Source of the DNA: Arcobacter sp. LA11
GTDB lineage: Bacteria > Campylobacterota > Campylobacteria > Campylobacterales > Arcobacteraceae
Direction: 5' to 3'
Assembly (NCBI RefSeq): GCF_001895145.1
Contig: NZ_BDIR01000010.1
Location: 1 to 64,000, forward strand
DNA length: 64,000 bases
Part shown: one piece after another, positions 41,783-52,855 of the stretch
Layout: the number at the start of each line of letters is the position of its first letter
Numbering within the stretch: the first letter of the stretch is position 1
Translations under genes and position numbers: made by a program
The notes under the pieces: model-generated
Databases searched by the model: none
Told to the model about the DNA's origin: nothing
The model's input: only the letters and a program-made list of their open reading frames with translations

Positions 41783-42391
41783 CTAAAAAAAAGCTAACTT
41801 AAATGCAAAGACAGCAAAAATAACAGCAAATACTTTTTGAACAAGTTCTAACTTTTCTTTTGAATTAAATAATTTATTTTTCATACTACTTGCAAAAATA
41901 GCGTACATCACAAATACAATAAAAGTCATTAACATAAATATCAAACTTAAAACTAAGATATCCAAAATCAAAGAGTTTGTATTTAAAGATATAAATTGAG
42001 GTAAAAAAGATAAAAAGAAGATAGATAACTTAGGGTTTAAAAGATTTATCATAATTGCTTTTAATACTATTTCATAGCTATTTGATGATATATTTTTATT
42101 TTCTATTTTTAATATCCCTTTATCAGAAAAAAGTAAAAAGGAAAGATAAATCAAATATGATATTCCTAAATACTTTACTATATTAAAAAAAATACTATCT
42201 AAACTAAATAATGCTAAAAGAGAAAACATTGAAATAATCAAATGAGGTAATATTCCAATAGTACAGCCTAAAGCTGCCATAATACTTTCATGTTTACTTT
42301 TAAAAAGTGCAATACTAATCGTAAAAACTACTCCTGTTCCTGGTATAAGTACTATGATTAAAGAAGTGATTAGAAAGTCTAAAGTTATCAT
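41783..42391 (-). CDS. LysE-family translocator
   Basis: A 202-aa inner-membrane protein with six hydrophobic helices. The opening LITSLIIVLIPGTGVVFTIS has the LysE/RhtB PG(T/P)G block, and NLLNPKLSIFFLSFLPQF near residue 115 matches the second conserved region. The family exports amino acids or similar small solutes with protons. AGGAAA precedes the ATG. It is followed upstream by an AraC regulator gene on the same strand, a frequent pairing for amino-acid exporters. The substrate is unknown. Confidence 0.88.
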   Translation of the reverse strand: MITLDFLITSLIIVLIPGTGVVFTISIALFKSKHESIMAALGCTIGILPHLIISMFSLLALFSLDSIFFNIVKYLGISYLIYLSFLLFSDKGILKIENKNISSNSYEIVLKAIMINLLNPKLSIFFLSFLPQFISLNTNSLILDILVLSLIFMLMTFIVFVMYAIFASSMKNKLFNSKEKLELVQKVFAVIFAVFAFKLAFF

Positions 42392-42453
42392 CTATTTTCC
42401 TATATTTTTTAATAGTATAAAATAAATAGATTTCTTTGTATTGTAAAAAGTTG

Positions 42454-43254
42454 TTATTTATAAAATGATGGATTTAATCCCGTGTAAGCTTTAAAATATT
42501 TTATCATATGACTTTGATCATAAAAACCACACTCCAATGCAATAAAACTCAAAGGTAAACCTTTTAAAATTAGCTCTTTTACTTTTTTAACTCTTTGCTG
42601 AAGAATATATTCTTTTGGAGTAAGTCCAAGCTCTTCTTTAAAAACTCGAATAAAGTAATACAAGCTAAGATTTGCAAGCTCGCTAAGAGAAGAAACGGTA
42701 AGTTCTGAAGATAAGTTATCATTTATATATTCGAGTGATTTTTTAATAACCTCTTTACTTTTATATAATTTTTCTATAGGAATAAAACTATCCGCATGTT
42801 TTTTTATAAACTGTGTAACAACACTTAAAAACATCTCTTCTTTTTCTATTGTAAAAGAGTATTCATCAAACATAATAGTATGAAGTTCTTCTATTCTTTT
42901 AGCTAAATCCTCATCTTCAATAACTCCATCTTTAAAAAAAGGAATATCATTTTTTTTACCACTAATACTAGAACTAAGTTCCCTCATAAGTTTTGTATCA
43001 ACATAAAACATTTTATAAGCCCAGCCATCTTTTGTAAAACCATCATGAACTTCACCAGGATTACATAGATTTATTACACCTTTATTCGCTGATACTTTTT
43101 CACCTCTATAGTTAAAATCTAATTTCCCTGATTGAATCACACCAAAACAGAACTCTTCATGGAAGTGTTTATTAAAACTATGATTTGTAAAAGAGGCTTC
43201 AAGTAGTTGAATACTACCTATATTTTTAAGTTTTAGTATTTTAGATTTCTGCAT
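42454..43254 (-). CDS. AraC-family transcriptional regulator
   Basis: A 266-aa regulator. The start at 43254 (MQKSKILKLKN) fits the family; the longer frame reads into AT-rich DNA. Residues about 12-110 are an AraC-type cupin sensor (HSFNKHFHEEFCFGVIQSG, YRGEKVSANKGVINLCNPGE in parts). Residues about 165-266 hold two helix-turn-helix motifs (LTVSSLSELANLSLYYFIRVF and the tail GLPLSFIALECGFYDQSHMIKYF split in two). It lies upstream of the LysE gene on the same strand and likely controls it in response to an amino acid or related ligand. Confidence 0.88.
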   Translation of the reverse strand: MQKSKILKLKNIGSIQLLEASFTNHSFNKHFHEEFCFGVIQSGKLDFNYRGEKVSANKGVINLCNPGEVHDGFTKDGWAYKMFYVDTKLMRELSSSISGKKNDIPFFKDGVIEDEDLAKRIEELHTIMFDEYSFTIEKEEMFLSVVTQFIKKHADSFIPIEKLYKSKEVIKKSLEYINDNLSSELTVSSLSELANLSLYYFIRVFKEELGLTPKEYILQQRVKKVKELILKGLPLSFIALECGFYDQSHMIKYFKAYTGLNPSFYK

Positions 43255-43342
43255 AATTATAAGTATACTAAAAATTAAATTTTTTATATTGTAAAAATTT
43301 GCTATATTTATAAAGTTAAAAAATATTTTATAAGGATAAAGA

Positions 43343-43891
43343 ATGTTGTACAAAATTTTATTAATTTTTTCACTTCTTCTAACCTCATCATTTACAAAGG
43401 AAAAAGAAATGAGTATTTACGATTTTACAGTAAAAAATATTGATGGAGAAGATATATCTTTATCAAAATATAAAGGAAAAGTTCTTTTAATAGTAAATGT
43501 AGCTAGTAAATGTGGATTTACCCCACAGTATGAAGGTTTAGAAAAACTATATGATAAATACAAAGATAAGGATTTTATGATTTTAGGATTTCCATCAAAT
43601 CAATTTTCAAATCAAGAGCCAGGATCAAATAAAGATATAAAAGAGTTTTGTCAACTCACCTATGGCGTAAGTTTTGATATGTTTGCAAAAGTTGATGTAA
43701 ATGGAGAAAAGGAAATTCCTTTATATAAACATCTAAAAAGTGAAGCTAGTGGAATATTAGGAACAAAAAATATCAAATGGAACTTTACTAAATTTCTAAT
43801 AGACCCATATGGAAAAGTTATAGATAGATATGGTTCAATAACAAAACCAAAAGAGATAGAGCCAGAGATAAAAAGACTTCTAGGTCTGTAA
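43343..43891 (+). CDS. Glutathione peroxidase (Cys type), two possible starts
   Basis: A 182-aa thioredoxin-fold peroxidase. NVASKCGFTPQYEGLE holds the active Cys (not Sec), with the catalytic Gln in GFPSNQFSNQEPG and Trp in KWNFTKFL. It reduces peroxides with a thiol, in practice probably thioredoxin. Start 43343 (AAGGATAAAGA before ATG) adds a hydrophobic export segment, YKILLIFSLLLTSSFT; a second in-frame ATG at 43409, with AAAGGAAAAAGAA, would make a cytoplasmic 160-aa form. The divergent AraC gene is 88 bases away. Both products could exist. Confidence 0.9.
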   Translation: MLYKILLIFSLLLTSSFTKEKEMSIYDFTVKNIDGEDISLSKYKGKVLLIVNVASKCGFTPQYEGLEKLYDKYKDKDFMILGFPSNQFSNQEPGSNKDIKEFCQLTYGVSFDMFAKVDVNGEKEIPLYKHLKSEASGILGTKNIKWNFTKFLIDPYGKVIDRYGSITKPKEIEPEIKRLLGL

Positions 43892-43895
43892 AAGT

Positions 43896-44582
43896 TTAAA
43901 AAAGGGCCAACTGCCCTACTGGTTCTTTTTTTATTTTTTCTATACAAGAAGCTTCATCAAACAATACTTTGTTTACTTCATTCGTAACTTCATACAAATC
44001 AAGTTTTTCACTTGGATAGATTTTAAAAAGTTCATTTACTTCTTTTATCTTTTGGCTATAAAGCCAAGTGCTAAAATCTTTTTTATCTAAAACTATAGGC
44101 ATACGATGGTGGATTTTCCCTAATTTTTCATTTGCATCACAAGTAATAAGTGCCACAGTAACTATTTTCATATTTAATTCAATATCAAACCATTCATCCC
44201 AAATACCTGCAAGTGCCATATAATCATTTTTCATATCACGAACAAAGAAAGGAGTCTTTTCCTTATCTTCAACTTCCCATTCATAAAAACCATTTATAGG
44301 AATAATACATCGCCTAGATTTAAAAGAATCTCTAAAAGTCATCTTCTCAAAGATTGATTCACTTCTGGCATTTATATTCATAGACTTTTTATTTTTAGCC
44401 CAAGAAGGTAAATATCCAAAATGAGCATATAAGTAATTGCCATTGTTTAATAAAGCGGGGATAGGAATAGTTGGAGCAATATTATATCTTGGATTTAGTT
44501 CTCCAATCATATCATTTTTTATTAAATCTTTTACATCAATCTTAAAAGTTTTATCATCATAAACTGCTAATCTTCCGGGCAT
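43896..44582 (-). CDS. SRAP (HMCES/YedK)-family protein without catalytic Cys2
   Basis: A 228-aa protein. SRAP blocks are present: RYNIAPT, NARSES, INGFYEWE (active Glu) and HHRMPIVL (active His). The family covalently caps abasic DNA through Cys2, exposed after Met removal (MCGR). Here the protein begins MPGRLAVY, with proline instead. The upstream site GGAAGAAT fixes this start and no other Met precedes it. Either abasic-site crosslinking is lost, or the N-terminal proline amine takes over. It is convergent with the gpx gene. Confidence 0.88.
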   Translation of the reverse strand: MPGRLAVYDDKTFKIDVKDLIKNDMIGELNPRYNIAPTIPIPALLNNGNYLYAHFGYLPSWAKNKKSMNINARSESIFEKMTFRDSFKSRRCIIPINGFYEWEVEDKEKTPFFVRDMKNDYMALAGIWDEWFDIELNMKIVTVALITCDANEKLGKIHHRMPIVLDKKDFSTWLYSQKIKEVNELFKIYPSEKLDLYEVTNEVNKVLFDEASCIEKIKKEPVGQLALF

Positions 44583-44692
44583 ATTCTTCCTAAGTTTTTT
44601 TGTATTCTATCAAAAAAAACTATTAAAAAATTTAATATTTTCAAATTTTATTTTAGTTTATATATAATGCTTAAAATAATAAAAGGAACATG

Positions 44693-45091
44693 ATGGAAAT
44701 TATAAAAGAATATCAGTTTATTATATCAACATTAATAATTATTTTAGGATGGTTTATTAATAACGAACTTAATAGAAGACATGAAATAACTAAAAAAAGG
44801 TTAAATTATAGACTTGAAATGCTACATTCATTTCTTCCCGTTTTTATTTCAATGTCATCTTCTCTTAATCCATTTAAAGAGGATAAGAATTTAAATAAAA
44901 AAATCATTGAAGCAAGAATTAATTTCCAATTATATGGATTAAAAGATGAAATAGATTTATTCCATAAACTTATAGATTCTATAGAGATTAATAATATTCC
45001 AGATACGAATATTCATTTTAAAAGATTAACCGAACTAGTAAGAGAAAGATTAAGGCAAGAATTAAAAATTCCAAATGCATCACTTTATTAA
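44693..45091 (+). CDS. Hypothetical single-pass membrane protein
   Basis: A 132-aa protein. Two adjacent ATGs occur; the second (44693) is better spaced from AAGGA. Residues about 8-24 are one hydrophobic helix (FIISTLIIILGWFINNE), followed by a basic stretch ELNRRHEITKKRLNYRLEML, so the body is probably cytoplasmic. The remaining 100 residues are helical and charged, with no known domain. It lies before uvrC, 58 bases away, on the same strand. Confidence 0.65.
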   Translation: MEIIKEYQFIISTLIIILGWFINNELNRRHEITKKRLNYRLEMLHSFLPVFISMSSSLNPFKEDKNLNKKIIEARINFQLYGLKDEIDLFHKLIDSIEINNIPDTNIHFKRLTELVRERLRQELKIPNASLY

Positions 45092-45149
45092 CCTTTAGAT
45101 TATTAAATTAAAAAAGGTTTAAAAAAGAATATTTTGATAAAATTCCAAA

Positions 45150-46982
45150 ATGAATTTGGAAGAAAAACTAAAACAATTACCAAATGACGCTGGTGTTTAT
45201 CAATACTTTGATAAAGATGGTCATTTACTTTATATTGGAAAAGCTAAGGTTTTAAAAAACCGTGTAAAATCTTATTTTAAATTTACACCAAAATTACTTC
45301 CAGCAGATAAACTTAGTCCTCGTATTTATAAGATGATTACAGAAGTAGAATCTTTAGAATGGATTGTTGTACCAAATGAGCACGATGCTCTAATTTTAGA
45401 AAACTCTTTAATCAAACAACTTAAACCCAAATACAATATCTTACTTAGGGACGATAAAACATATCCATATATTTATATAAATCTAAATGAAGATTTTCCA
45501 AGACTTGAAATCACGCGAAAAGTTTTAAAAGAAAAAAACATTAAATATTTTGGTCCCTATTCTATTGGTGCTAGAGATATGTTAGATTCTATATATGAAA
45601 TAGTACCACTTGTACAAAAAAAATCGTGTATAAAAGGTAAAGAGGCTTGTCTTTTTCACCAAATAAATAAATGTCATGCACCTTGTGAAGGGAAGATTAC
45701 TAAAGAGGATTATGCAAAACTTGTAGATGAAGCTTTAGGTTTTATTTACAATAAAAATAAATTAGTTACAAAACTAAATAGCAAGATGGAAGAGTATAGT
45801 GCTGATTTTAGATTTGAAGAAGCTATGAAACTAAGAGATAGAATCAAATCTATTAAAAAATCTCAAATCCAAACGGGTATGGATTTAGCAACAAATGAAA
45901 ACTTAGATTTATTTGCAATCAAAGCTATAAATAACAAAGCAGTACTTGTAAGAATGTTCTTTAGAGATGGGAAACTAGCTTCAAGTAATCACAACTACAT
46001 AAAACAAAATAAAGATGATATAAATATAGATATAAATGAAGCCTACAGTAGAGCCATAGTAAACTATTATGACAATGAACTTCCCCTACTTCCTAGTGAA
46101 ATACTCATTGCAGATGAAATTGAAGAAAAGCGAGATATAGAAGAGTTTATTAAACAGAAGTTTTCAAAAAGTATCAGTATTCTAAATCCTAAAAGAGGAA
46201 AGAAAAAAGAGATAATTCAAGTTGCACATAATAATTGTGATGAATTATTAAGACTTCAAAATACAAGTTCCGAAACTTCTTTATATGAGGATTTAAAACT
46301 ATTATTCAATCTTGAAAAAACTCCTAATAGATTTGAATGTTTTGACAATTCGCATATGATGGGACAAGCAACTGTTGGAGCAATGGTTACATGGGAAGAA
46401 AAGTTTGTAAAATCTGATTTTAGACATTATAACCTTGAAGCAAAAGATGAATATGCACAAATGAGAGAAACACTTATGAGAAGAGTAGAAAGTTTTGAAA
46501 AAAACCCTGCTCCTGATATGTGGGTTATTGATGGAGGAGAGACTTTATTGAAGCTAGCACGAGACATAAGAGACTCATGTGGAGTAAATCTTGATATTGT
46601 TGCAATAGCTAAAGAAAAACTTGATTTTAAAGCTCACAGGGCTAAAGGAAGCGCTAAAGATATAATTTTCTATGAAAGAGCTGGAGAAATATTAAAACTT
46701 GAACTTCTACCTTCTGATAAAAGACTACAGTTTATTCAAAGACTTAGAGATGAAGCTCATAGATTTGCAATAACTTTTCACAAAAAACAAAAAAGAAAAG
46801 AAGATACTCAAATTTCACTTTTACAAATAAAAGGAATTGGTGAAGCAAAAGTTAAAAAACTACTTTTATATTTTGGAACATTTGACAATATAAAAAATGC
46901 AAATTTGAAAGAACTGAAAGAAATCCTAAACGAAAAAGATGCTATGCTTCTACTTAATTATTTCAAAAATTTAGAAGGCTAA
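45150..46982 (+). CDS. uvrC: Excinuclease ABC subunit C
   Basis: A 610-aa nucleotide-excision repair nuclease. GIY-YIG domain at residues 10-90 ([20 protein letters not shown]) cuts 3' of the lesion. A four-cysteine patch with [20 protein letters not shown], split, lies near residue 160. The UVR motif binding UvrB is at about 200-235. The RNase H-like endonuclease domain (about 370-530, with [16 protein letters not shown] and WVIDGG) cuts 5'. A helix-hairpin-helix tail follows ([20 protein letters not shown]). Length is normal. alr follows after 5 bases. Confidence 0.97.
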   Translation: MNLEEKLKQLPNDAGVYQYFDKDGHLLYIGKAKVLKNRVKSYFKFTPKLLPADKLSPRIYKMITEVESLEWIVVPNEHDALILENSLIKQLKPKYNILLRDDKTYPYIYINLNEDFPRLEITRKVLKEKNIKYFGPYSIGARDMLDSIYEIVPLVQKKSCIKGKEACLFHQINKCHAPCEGKITKEDYAKLVDEALGFIYNKNKLVTKLNSKMEEYSADFRFEEAMKLRDRIKSIKKSQIQTGMDLATNENLDLFAIKAINNKAVLVRMFFRDGKLASSNHNYIKQNKDDINIDINEAYSRAIVNYYDNELPLLPSEILIADEIEEKRDIEEFIKQKFSKSISILNPKRGKKKEIIQVAHNNCDELLRLQNTSSETSLYEDLKLLFNLEKTPNRFECFDNSHMMGQATVGAMVTWEEKFVKSDFRHYNLEAKDEYAQMRETLMRRVESFEKNPAPDMWVIDGGETLLKLARDIRDSCGVNLDIVAIAKEKLDFKAHRAKGSAKDIIFYERAGEILKLELLPSDKRLQFIQRLRDEAHRFAITFHKKQKRKEDTQISLLQIKGIGEAKVKKLLLYFGTFDNIKNANLKELKEILNEKDAMLLLNYFKNLEG

Positions 46983-46987
46983 AATCT

Positions 46988-48010
46988 TTGGCAAAAATTG
47001 TTTTAAACAAATCACACTATTTTCACAATTTAAAAATTATATCTGAACATGTTGGTTCAAAAGAAAAAGTTGCTGTAGTGTTAAAAGACAATGCTTATGG
47101 TCATGGACTTTTAGAGATTGCCAAGCTTGCAAATGAGTTTGGAATAGAAAATGCTGTAGTAAGAACAATAGAAGAAGCAAAAAAAATTGAGCCATTCTTT
47201 AGGCAAATCTTAATCCTAGCTGATAATAATTTAAACACTTATTCACATTCTTTTCACATTGTTATTAATACATTAGAAGATATTCAAAGGTTACCCGAAA
47301 ATACGAATGTTCACCTAAAAGTGGACACAGGAATGCATCGAAATGGAATTTCTATAGAAACTCTAGAAGAGGCTATTCTTGGTATCTACAAGAAAAAGTT
47401 GAATTTAACTGGTATCCTAACCCACTACAGAAGTGCTGATGAGCTCTCATGTGACTTCTTTTGGCAAAGGTCAGTTTTTAAACAGGTGAAAAGTGAAACA
47501 AAAATAATATGTGAAAAACTTTTTTTACCCATTCCTAAGTTTCATTCTGCTAATTCATCAGGTTTATTTAGGTTTAAGAATTTTGATGAGGACTTAGTAA
47601 GAGTAGGTATTGCCCAATATGGGTATTTAGAAACAAATATAATTTTTTCTAACCCAAAATTAAAACCAGTTATGTCACTTTGGGCAAATAAAATCGCAAC
47701 AAGAACTATCAAAAAAAATCAAAAAGTTGGATACGGTGGAACATATTTAGCAAAAAATGATATGAAAATTTCTACATATGATCTTGGATATGGAGATGGA
47801 TTTTTAAGACTAAATGGAACACAAAAATATACAACTCCTAAAGGCTATGAAATTTTAGGAAGAGTTTCGATGGATAACATTTCTATAAACAGTGATGATG
47901 ATGAAGTTTGTATTTTTGATGATGTAAAAGAACTTGCAAAATTACAAAATACAATTACTTATGAAATCACAACAACTTTAAATCCAAATATCCCAAAAGA
48001 AATACGATGA
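46988..48010 (+). CDS. alr: Alanine racemase
   Basis: A 340-aa PLP enzyme with a TTG start, set by AGAAGG about 9 bases upstream and only 5 bases after uvrC. PLP Lys is in [12 protein letters not shown] near residue 34. The block DTGMHRNGI, catalytic Tyr in KVGYGGTYL and RVSMDNISI are all in family order. It makes D-alanine for peptidoglycan. The length is at the short end of the family. It overlaps the Sel1-repeat gene by four bases (ATGA). Confidence 0.93.
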   Translation: MAKIVLNKSHYFHNLKIISEHVGSKEKVAVVLKDNAYGHGLLEIAKLANEFGIENAVVRTIEEAKKIEPFFRQILILADNNLNTYSHSFHIVINTLEDIQRLPENTNVHLKVDTGMHRNGISIETLEEAILGIYKKKLNLTGILTHYRSADELSCDFFWQRSVFKQVKSETKIICEKLFLPIPKFHSANSSGLFRFKNFDEDLVRVGIAQYGYLETNIIFSNPKLKPVMSLWANKIATRTIKKNQKVGYGGTYLAKNDMKISTYDLGYGDGFLRLNGTQKYTTPKGYEILGRVSMDNISINSDDDEVCIFDDVKELAKLQNTITYEITTTLNPNIPKEIR

Positions 48011-48669
48011 TAAAAAAAATCATTGTATCAACTATATTAATTTGTAGTCTAAATGCAATGACTTTTAATGATGCCAAACAGGCAGAAGAAGAGTATGGAG
48101 TTATGAAAGCTCTTTCTATGTATAAAACTCTTGCAAAGCAGAATGATATACAATCAATATTTAGACTTGCAATAATTTATTCAAATGGTAAACATATAAA
48201 ACGGAATCTCTCAAAATCAAAAGAACTATTAGAAAAAGCAAGTAAATTAAATCATCATAAATCTACATATTATCTAGGTAAATTATATTTATCAAAAAAA
48301 TCACCTTATTATGATTTAACTGAAGCATTTAACACTTTTATAAAAGCATCAAATGAAAACTATGCTCCTGCTCAAAATATGATAGGTCAATTTTTTGCAA
48401 ATGGAATAGTTGTTGAAACAGATTATAAAAAAGCTGTAAATCTTTTTGAAAAAGCATCTAAACAAGGGCTTGTTGATGCGCAATGTAACCTAGCTTTTAT
48501 GTATGCAAGTGGAAAAGGTGTATTTCCAAATTTTGGAAGAGCCCATCAATTTGCTAAAAAAGGTTATGAAGAAGAAAATAAAAAATGCAAAAAGGTTTGG
48601 AAAGATTATAATTTAAATAAATATGCAAAAGACAAAGGTTGGAAATTTAATTTTTATACCAAACCTTAA
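48007..48669 (+). CDS. Exported Sel1-like repeat protein
   Basis: A 220-aa periplasmic protein. Signal peptide at residues 1-20 ([17 protein letters not shown]). About four Sel1-type helix-pair repeats follow, of roughly 36 residues each (for example [20 protein letters not shown] and [20 protein letters not shown]). Such proteins mediate protein contacts in the envelope. In Campylobacterota some members (HcpA-like) have disulfide-bridged repeats, but here the cysteines are few, so the plain Sel1 type is likelier. The start overlaps the alr stop. Confidence 0.85.
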   Translation: MIKKIIVSTILICSLNAMTFNDAKQAEEEYGVMKALSMYKTLAKQNDIQSIFRLAIIYSNGKHIKRNLSKSKELLEKASKLNHHKSTYYLGKLYLSKKSPYYDLTEAFNTFIKASNENYAPAQNMIGQFFANGIVVETDYKKAVNLFEKASKQGLVDAQCNLAFMYASGKGVFPNFGRAHQFAKKGYEEENKKCKKVWKDYNLNKYAKDKGWKFNFYTKP

Positions 48670-48685
48670 TCTTTTAAAATATCAA

Positions 48686-51346
48686 TTACATATTTTTATG
48701 AAATTTTCTTATTTCTCTTTCTGAACTTCTCTTTTCTGCACCATCATAATTTGGATTGATATCTTTTTCTCTTCTATCAACTATATCATCTTTACCATGG
48801 AACTCTTTTTCATTTGCTCTTTCAACTATTTTTTTAGAGATATTAGAAGTACTAATTGCAATGTCATAAGTTTCGCTCGCAGCATTAGCAATCTGTTGAG
48901 TTTGTTGATCTTGTCTTGCAACAGAATCATTTATTTGCTCTATTCCAGATTGTTGTTCTCTTGAAGAAGTTTCAACATCAGTGATTAATCCAATTGTTTT
49001 TGTGATATTCTCATTTAATTCACTATAACCTTTTATCATATTCTCAGCAATATTTTTACCATCATTAGCTTTTTCATTTGCATTTTCTACAATATCTTTA
49101 ATCTCTTTTGCAGCCTCTGCACTTCTACTTGCTAAGTTTCTTACTTCTTGAGCAACAACTGCAAAACCTTTACCTGCTTCACCAGCTGTAGCAGCTTCAA
49201 CTGCTGCATTAAGAGATAAGATATTTGTCTGAAATGCAATTTGATCAATAACACCAATAGAATCATTTATTGCACTTACTTGTTCATTTATCTCAGACAT
49301 AGAATTCATTGTTTTATTAGCTTGTTCCTGTCCATATGTAGTTTTTCCATTTAATTCTTTAGCATATTTAGTCATAAGTGCTATTGATTCATTATTACTA
49401 ACAATAGTACTTGTAATCTCTTCAAGTGCAGCAGATGTTTCTTCTAAAGAAGCAGCAGCTTCATTTGTAGAATGATTCATTGTTTTTACATTATTTAATA
49501 AAACATCAGAAGATGAATCAAGAGTTAATCCTGCTCTTTTATTTAAAATCAACATTTCTGTGATTGAATCACCAAGCATATTTACACCTGAACCTAATCT
49601 TTTTAAATGAGATTTCAAGTTTGTTGATTCAACTTTATTTAAATATTTATATGAAGAGTATTCTTCTAATACTTTTAATACATTATCAATATTTTTTTCT
49701 AAATTATCTCCCATTTTATCTAGCAATGAAGTTAATTCATTTAATGCCTCATTACCAACAGAAATATTTACTCTTTTGGATAAATCACCTTCTTCAAACT
49801 CTTTTAAAACTTCGATTGTTTTAGAGATGACAATTTTTTCTTCTTCTACACCAGTTTTTACTTTCTTTATATTTTGATTAACAGCTTTTGCCATTTCACC
49901 TATTTCATCACCTGATTCTTTAAGTACTAAAATATCATCACTCTCTTTATTTACATATTTAAAGAAGTTTAATAAACCATCTTTAAAATCATGAAGAGAA
50001 GTACTTATACCTTTTAACATAATCATAGATAAAATGAATAATCCGATAACAGCCAACACAGTAAATATCAATACTAAATAAAAGTTGCTATTTGAAGATT
50101 TATACTCTTCATTAATCGTCACAAGTAGTTCTTTTGCTAAATAATCATCAATTTTCTTTAATAGATTAATCTTTTTTGTTATTGTTTGAAACCAATATGT
50201 TGCTTCATCACTAAATAAACTATTAGATAAAGTATTTAAAGCTTTTACTGCAGGTTCGTCATTAATTTTTACAATTTTATCAAGTGATTTAATAGAAACA
50301 CCTTCTTCAACTCCTGTCAGTATTTCTGCTAATCCATTATTATATGTTGTAAATACTTTTTCTAAATCTGATAATAGTTTAGTTTCTTTCTGTGATAAAT
50401 TTTCAATAGATTTATATTTTTTAATTTCTACTAATAATTTAGAATAAAATTCATTTACTTTTTTTGAATAATTATCTGTTCCATTTATTACATAGTTTTT
50501 ATAATTATGGATTAATCCTCCATATCCTAATGTATTTTTCATTTCAGAGACTATTTCATGCTTTTTCGCTGAAAATAATAGAGTATTTCTAATTCTATTT
50601 ACTTCATCTACATCTTTTCCTTTTAAAGTATTTTCATAAAAATTTTTAGCATCAGTTGATGCATATCTTATAAAATTATTCATAAAAGAATTTTGCGAAG
50701 AGATTAAATTACTAAATTTGATTCTCATACCTTCACCAAATTTATCTTTTGCTAAAGTATTTGTACCAACTGCTCTTTCAATTCCTGCTCTTTCTTTACT
50801 AAGTAAAAAATTTGAATAAGCTACTAATTGTTTAGTTACATTTGGTGAATTAGAAATTTTAGAGATTTCAATAACAACATTTAAATATTTAGCATTCATC
50901 TTTGTGTAATAACCTAAAGCTTTTCCAATAGGTAAACTTAGATTTGTAACTTTTGCTCTAATATCCTTGATTTTTGAGATATCCTTCATAGCCAAATCAA
51001 GAGATTTTGACATATCTATACTTATATTTTTTATATCAATTTTAGTTAAGAACTTATTCAATTCTTCTAATCTTGTATTTGTCAAAGCCCTTTGTTTGGG
51101 TAAGGTATCTACAAATTTCTTACCTTTACTTCCTAAATACCCAGCTGTCATACCACGTTCTTTTTGTGTTTCATGAACTAAAGCTGATATTTTTGTAGAT
51201 AAAGTCACTCCATTTTTTAAGTCTGATAATTTATTTACATTACTAAAGTCAGAAATAATTGACCTAGATGCAAGAAACAAAATAAATAGTGTCGGTAAAA
51301 GTACGAGTATTGTTAATTTACTCTTTATTGATAGATTTTTAAACAT
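48686..51346 (-). CDS. Methyl-accepting chemotaxis protein with NIT sensor
   Basis: An 886-aa chemoreceptor. Transmembrane helices near residues 8-28 and 428-450 frame a large periplasmic domain. It starts with the NIT pattern [21 protein letters not shown] (split) and contains a second [10 protein letters not shown] block, matching nitrate- and nitrite-sensing domains. A HAMP region follows, then the coiled-coil signalling domain with the hairpin core [20 protein letters not shown] (first part), [15 protein letters not shown] and EAAKEIK. There is no C-terminal CheR/CheB pentapeptide. It likely guides taxis to nitrate or nitrite, an inference. Confidence 0.94.
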   Translation of the reverse strand: MFKNLSIKSKLTILVLLPTLFILFLASRSIISDFSNVNKLSDLKNGVTLSTKISALVHETQKERGMTAGYLGSKGKKFVDTLPKQRALTNTRLEELNKFLTKIDIKNISIDMSKSLDLAMKDISKIKDIRAKVTNLSLPIGKALGYYTKMNAKYLNVVIEISKISNSPNVTKQLVAYSNFLLSKERAGIERAVGTNTLAKDKFGEGMRIKFSNLISSQNSFMNNFIRYASTDAKNFYENTLKGKDVDEVNRIRNTLLFSAKKHEIVSEMKNTLGYGGLIHNYKNYVINGTDNYSKKVNEFYSKLLVEIKKYKSIENLSQKETKLLSDLEKVFTTYNNGLAEILTGVEEGVSIKSLDKIVKINDEPAVKALNTLSNSLFSDEATYWFQTITKKINLLKKIDDYLAKELLVTINEEYKSSNSNFYLVLIFTVLAVIGLFILSMIMLKGISTSLHDFKDGLLNFFKYVNKESDDILVLKESGDEIGEMAKAVNQNIKKVKTGVEEEKIVISKTIEVLKEFEEGDLSKRVNISVGNEALNELTSLLDKMGDNLEKNIDNVLKVLEEYSSYKYLNKVESTNLKSHLKRLGSGVNMLGDSITEMLILNKRAGLTLDSSSDVLLNNVKTMNHSTNEAAASLEETSAALEEITSTIVSNNESIALMTKYAKELNGKTTYGQEQANKTMNSMSEINEQVSAINDSIGVIDQIAFQTNILSLNAAVEAATAGEAGKGFAVVAQEVRNLASRSAEAAKEIKDIVENANEKANDGKNIAENMIKGYSELNENITKTIGLITDVETSSREQQSGIEQINDSVARQDQQTQQIANAASETYDIAISTSNISKKIVERANEKEFHGKDDIVDRREKDINPNYDGAEKRSSEREIRKFHKNM

Positions 51347-51474
51347 TGCATATCCTAAAATAATTTTCTCATAAAAATTATTATTTTTTCATTCTTAAAA
51401 TAATAATATAATATTTAAGCCTATTTGTCAATGATATGGAAAGGTATTAAATATACATTTTTATGAATGAATAG

Positions 51475-52209
51475 TTATTTTACTAGATATTCGATATTAT
51501 TCTTGATTAAGTAATCAAGAAATAATTTAAAATACTTATTTGTTTCTTCTTTAGATTTTGATAGTAAAGAAACCTCTACTTCTCTTTTTTCACCTTTTAT
51601 TCTAGGAAGGGAAGAAAGCTCTATATTATAGGGAATTGTCTGCATTATATTTATTAATTCATTTTCACCACATGAAGCAACTAATGTACTTCTATATTTT
51701 TTTATATCATTTTTTAAATAGTATTTATCCAATGCTTCAACTATCATTGATTGACTCATAGATGGAAAACCTGGTGTAAAAAAGAATCTATTATCTAAAT
51801 AAAATCCAGGAACATTGTTTACAACATTTTTTAAAAGTTTTGCCTTTGTGGGTAAATATGACATATTTATTCGATGAGGATATGCTTCTTGTTTAAATTG
51901 ATTCTCTATTAATTCTTTTGCTTTTGGGTGAAATTCCATTTTACCTTTACGAAATACCTCAGCTGCAATTTTTCTTGTATAATCATCAGGAGTAGCACCA
52001 ATACCTCCAAAACAAAACATAACGGAATCTTTATCTGCAAGAATTAATTCAAAAATATTTTTCATTAAATCTACATCATCTTCTATAACAAAAGATGCTT
52101 TATGAGTCCAACCTCGTTTAAGAAGTTGTTCATTTAAGAAAGCAAAATGAGCATCCTTACGACGCCCATTTAAAAGTTCAGTGCCAATAATAACACTATA
52201 AAAGTTCAT
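51475..52209 (-). CDS. CinA-family competence/damage-inducible protein, molybdopterin-binding domain only
   Basis: A 244-aa protein containing only the N-terminal CinA (MoCF-like) domain: SVIIGTELLNGRRKDAHFAFL at the start, FCFGGIGATPDDYT, and NNVPGFYLDNRFFFTPGFP. The usual C-terminal nicotinamide-mononucleotide deamidase domain is absent, so the length is about half of full CinA. Short forms are common. The start abuts the adk stop with no gap, so they are one operon with bioA. A role in nucleotide cleavage is known for relatives; specificity is open. Confidence 0.87.
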   Translation of the reverse strand: MNFYSVIIGTELLNGRRKDAHFAFLNEQLLKRGWTHKASFVIEDDVDLMKNIFELILADKDSVMFCFGGIGATPDDYTRKIAAEVFRKGKMEFHPKAKELIENQFKQEAYPHRINMSYLPTKAKLLKNVVNNVPGFYLDNRFFFTPGFPSMSQSMIVEALDKYYLKNDIKKYRSTLVASCGENELINIMQTIPYNIELSSLPRIKGEKREVEVSLLSKSKEETNKYFKLFLDYLIKNNIEYLVK

Positions 52210-52794
52210 TTAAACTCTTGATTGAATAAATATATCCATTTCAGATACAATTTCTTCAATAGTACCTTCACCAGAGATAACTTTTAATAGATTTTTTTCA
52301 GTATAGAATGTTTTTATTTCTGATAAAGGTTCAATATATAATTTCATTCTATTTAAAAACACTTCTTCATTATCATCAGTTCTAACAACCTTTGCATCTG
52401 CTGCACGACCTAGAACTCTTTGAAATGCAGTATCTTGAGATACTTCAACTTCAATAACATTTGTTAATGAAACTTCAGCCTCATTTTCTAAATATTTATC
52501 TAATTCAGTCATTTGTTCAATTGATCTTGGATAACCGTCAATTACTACAATATTAGTTGGAGCACTTTTAATAGCACCTACAATTGTTTCGATTACAATT
52601 TCTATTGGCACTATCTTACCTTTTGATACAAAAGAATCAATAGTTTGACCTCTTTGGCTTCCACTTGCTATTTCTGCTCTTAACATATCACCTGTTGAGT
52701 AATGAGTAATACTATCATGTTTTGCTGCAATTAACTCTGCATCAGTAGTTTTTCCTGAACCAGGAGCTCCGATAATTAAAAAAAGTTTTTTCAT
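52210..52794 (-). CDS. adk: Adenylate kinase
   Basis: A 194-aa kinase that balances AMP, ADP and ATP. P-loop [13 protein letters not shown] at residues 8-20, the AMP-binding region [12 protein letters not shown] (positions about 31-42) and [11 protein letters not shown] near residue 82 are all present. The LID is short with no zinc cysteines ([16 protein letters not shown]), the normal short form. It abuts the CinA-like gene and follows bioA after a terminator hairpin. Confidence 0.95.
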   Translation of the reverse strand: MKKLFLIIGAPGSGKTTDAELIAAKHDSITHYSTGDMLRAEIASGSQRGQTIDSFVSKGKIVPIEIVIETIVGAIKSAPTNIVVIDGYPRSIEQMTELDKYLENEAEVSLTNVIEVEVSQDTAFQRVLGRAADAKVVRTDDNEEVFLNRMKLYIEPLSEIKTFYTEKNLLKVISGEGTIEEIVSEMDIFIQSRV

Positions 52795-52829
52795 TTATTG
52801 TTTCCTTATCATTACTATATATATTTAAA

Positions 52830-52855
52830 AAATGGAATTATATCTAAGTCCATTT
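52830..52855 (-). terminator. Intrinsic terminator of bioA
   Basis: A 7-bp stem (52830-52836 with 52849-52855) is followed on the minus strand by a T-run (A6 at 52827-52832 on the plus strand, partly in the stem). It overlaps the bioA stop codon. Confidence 0.55.

Noticed and set aside
43343-43891. Selenocysteine in glutathione peroxidase
   Set aside because: The active-site codon is an ordinary Cys codon and no in-frame TGA is present.
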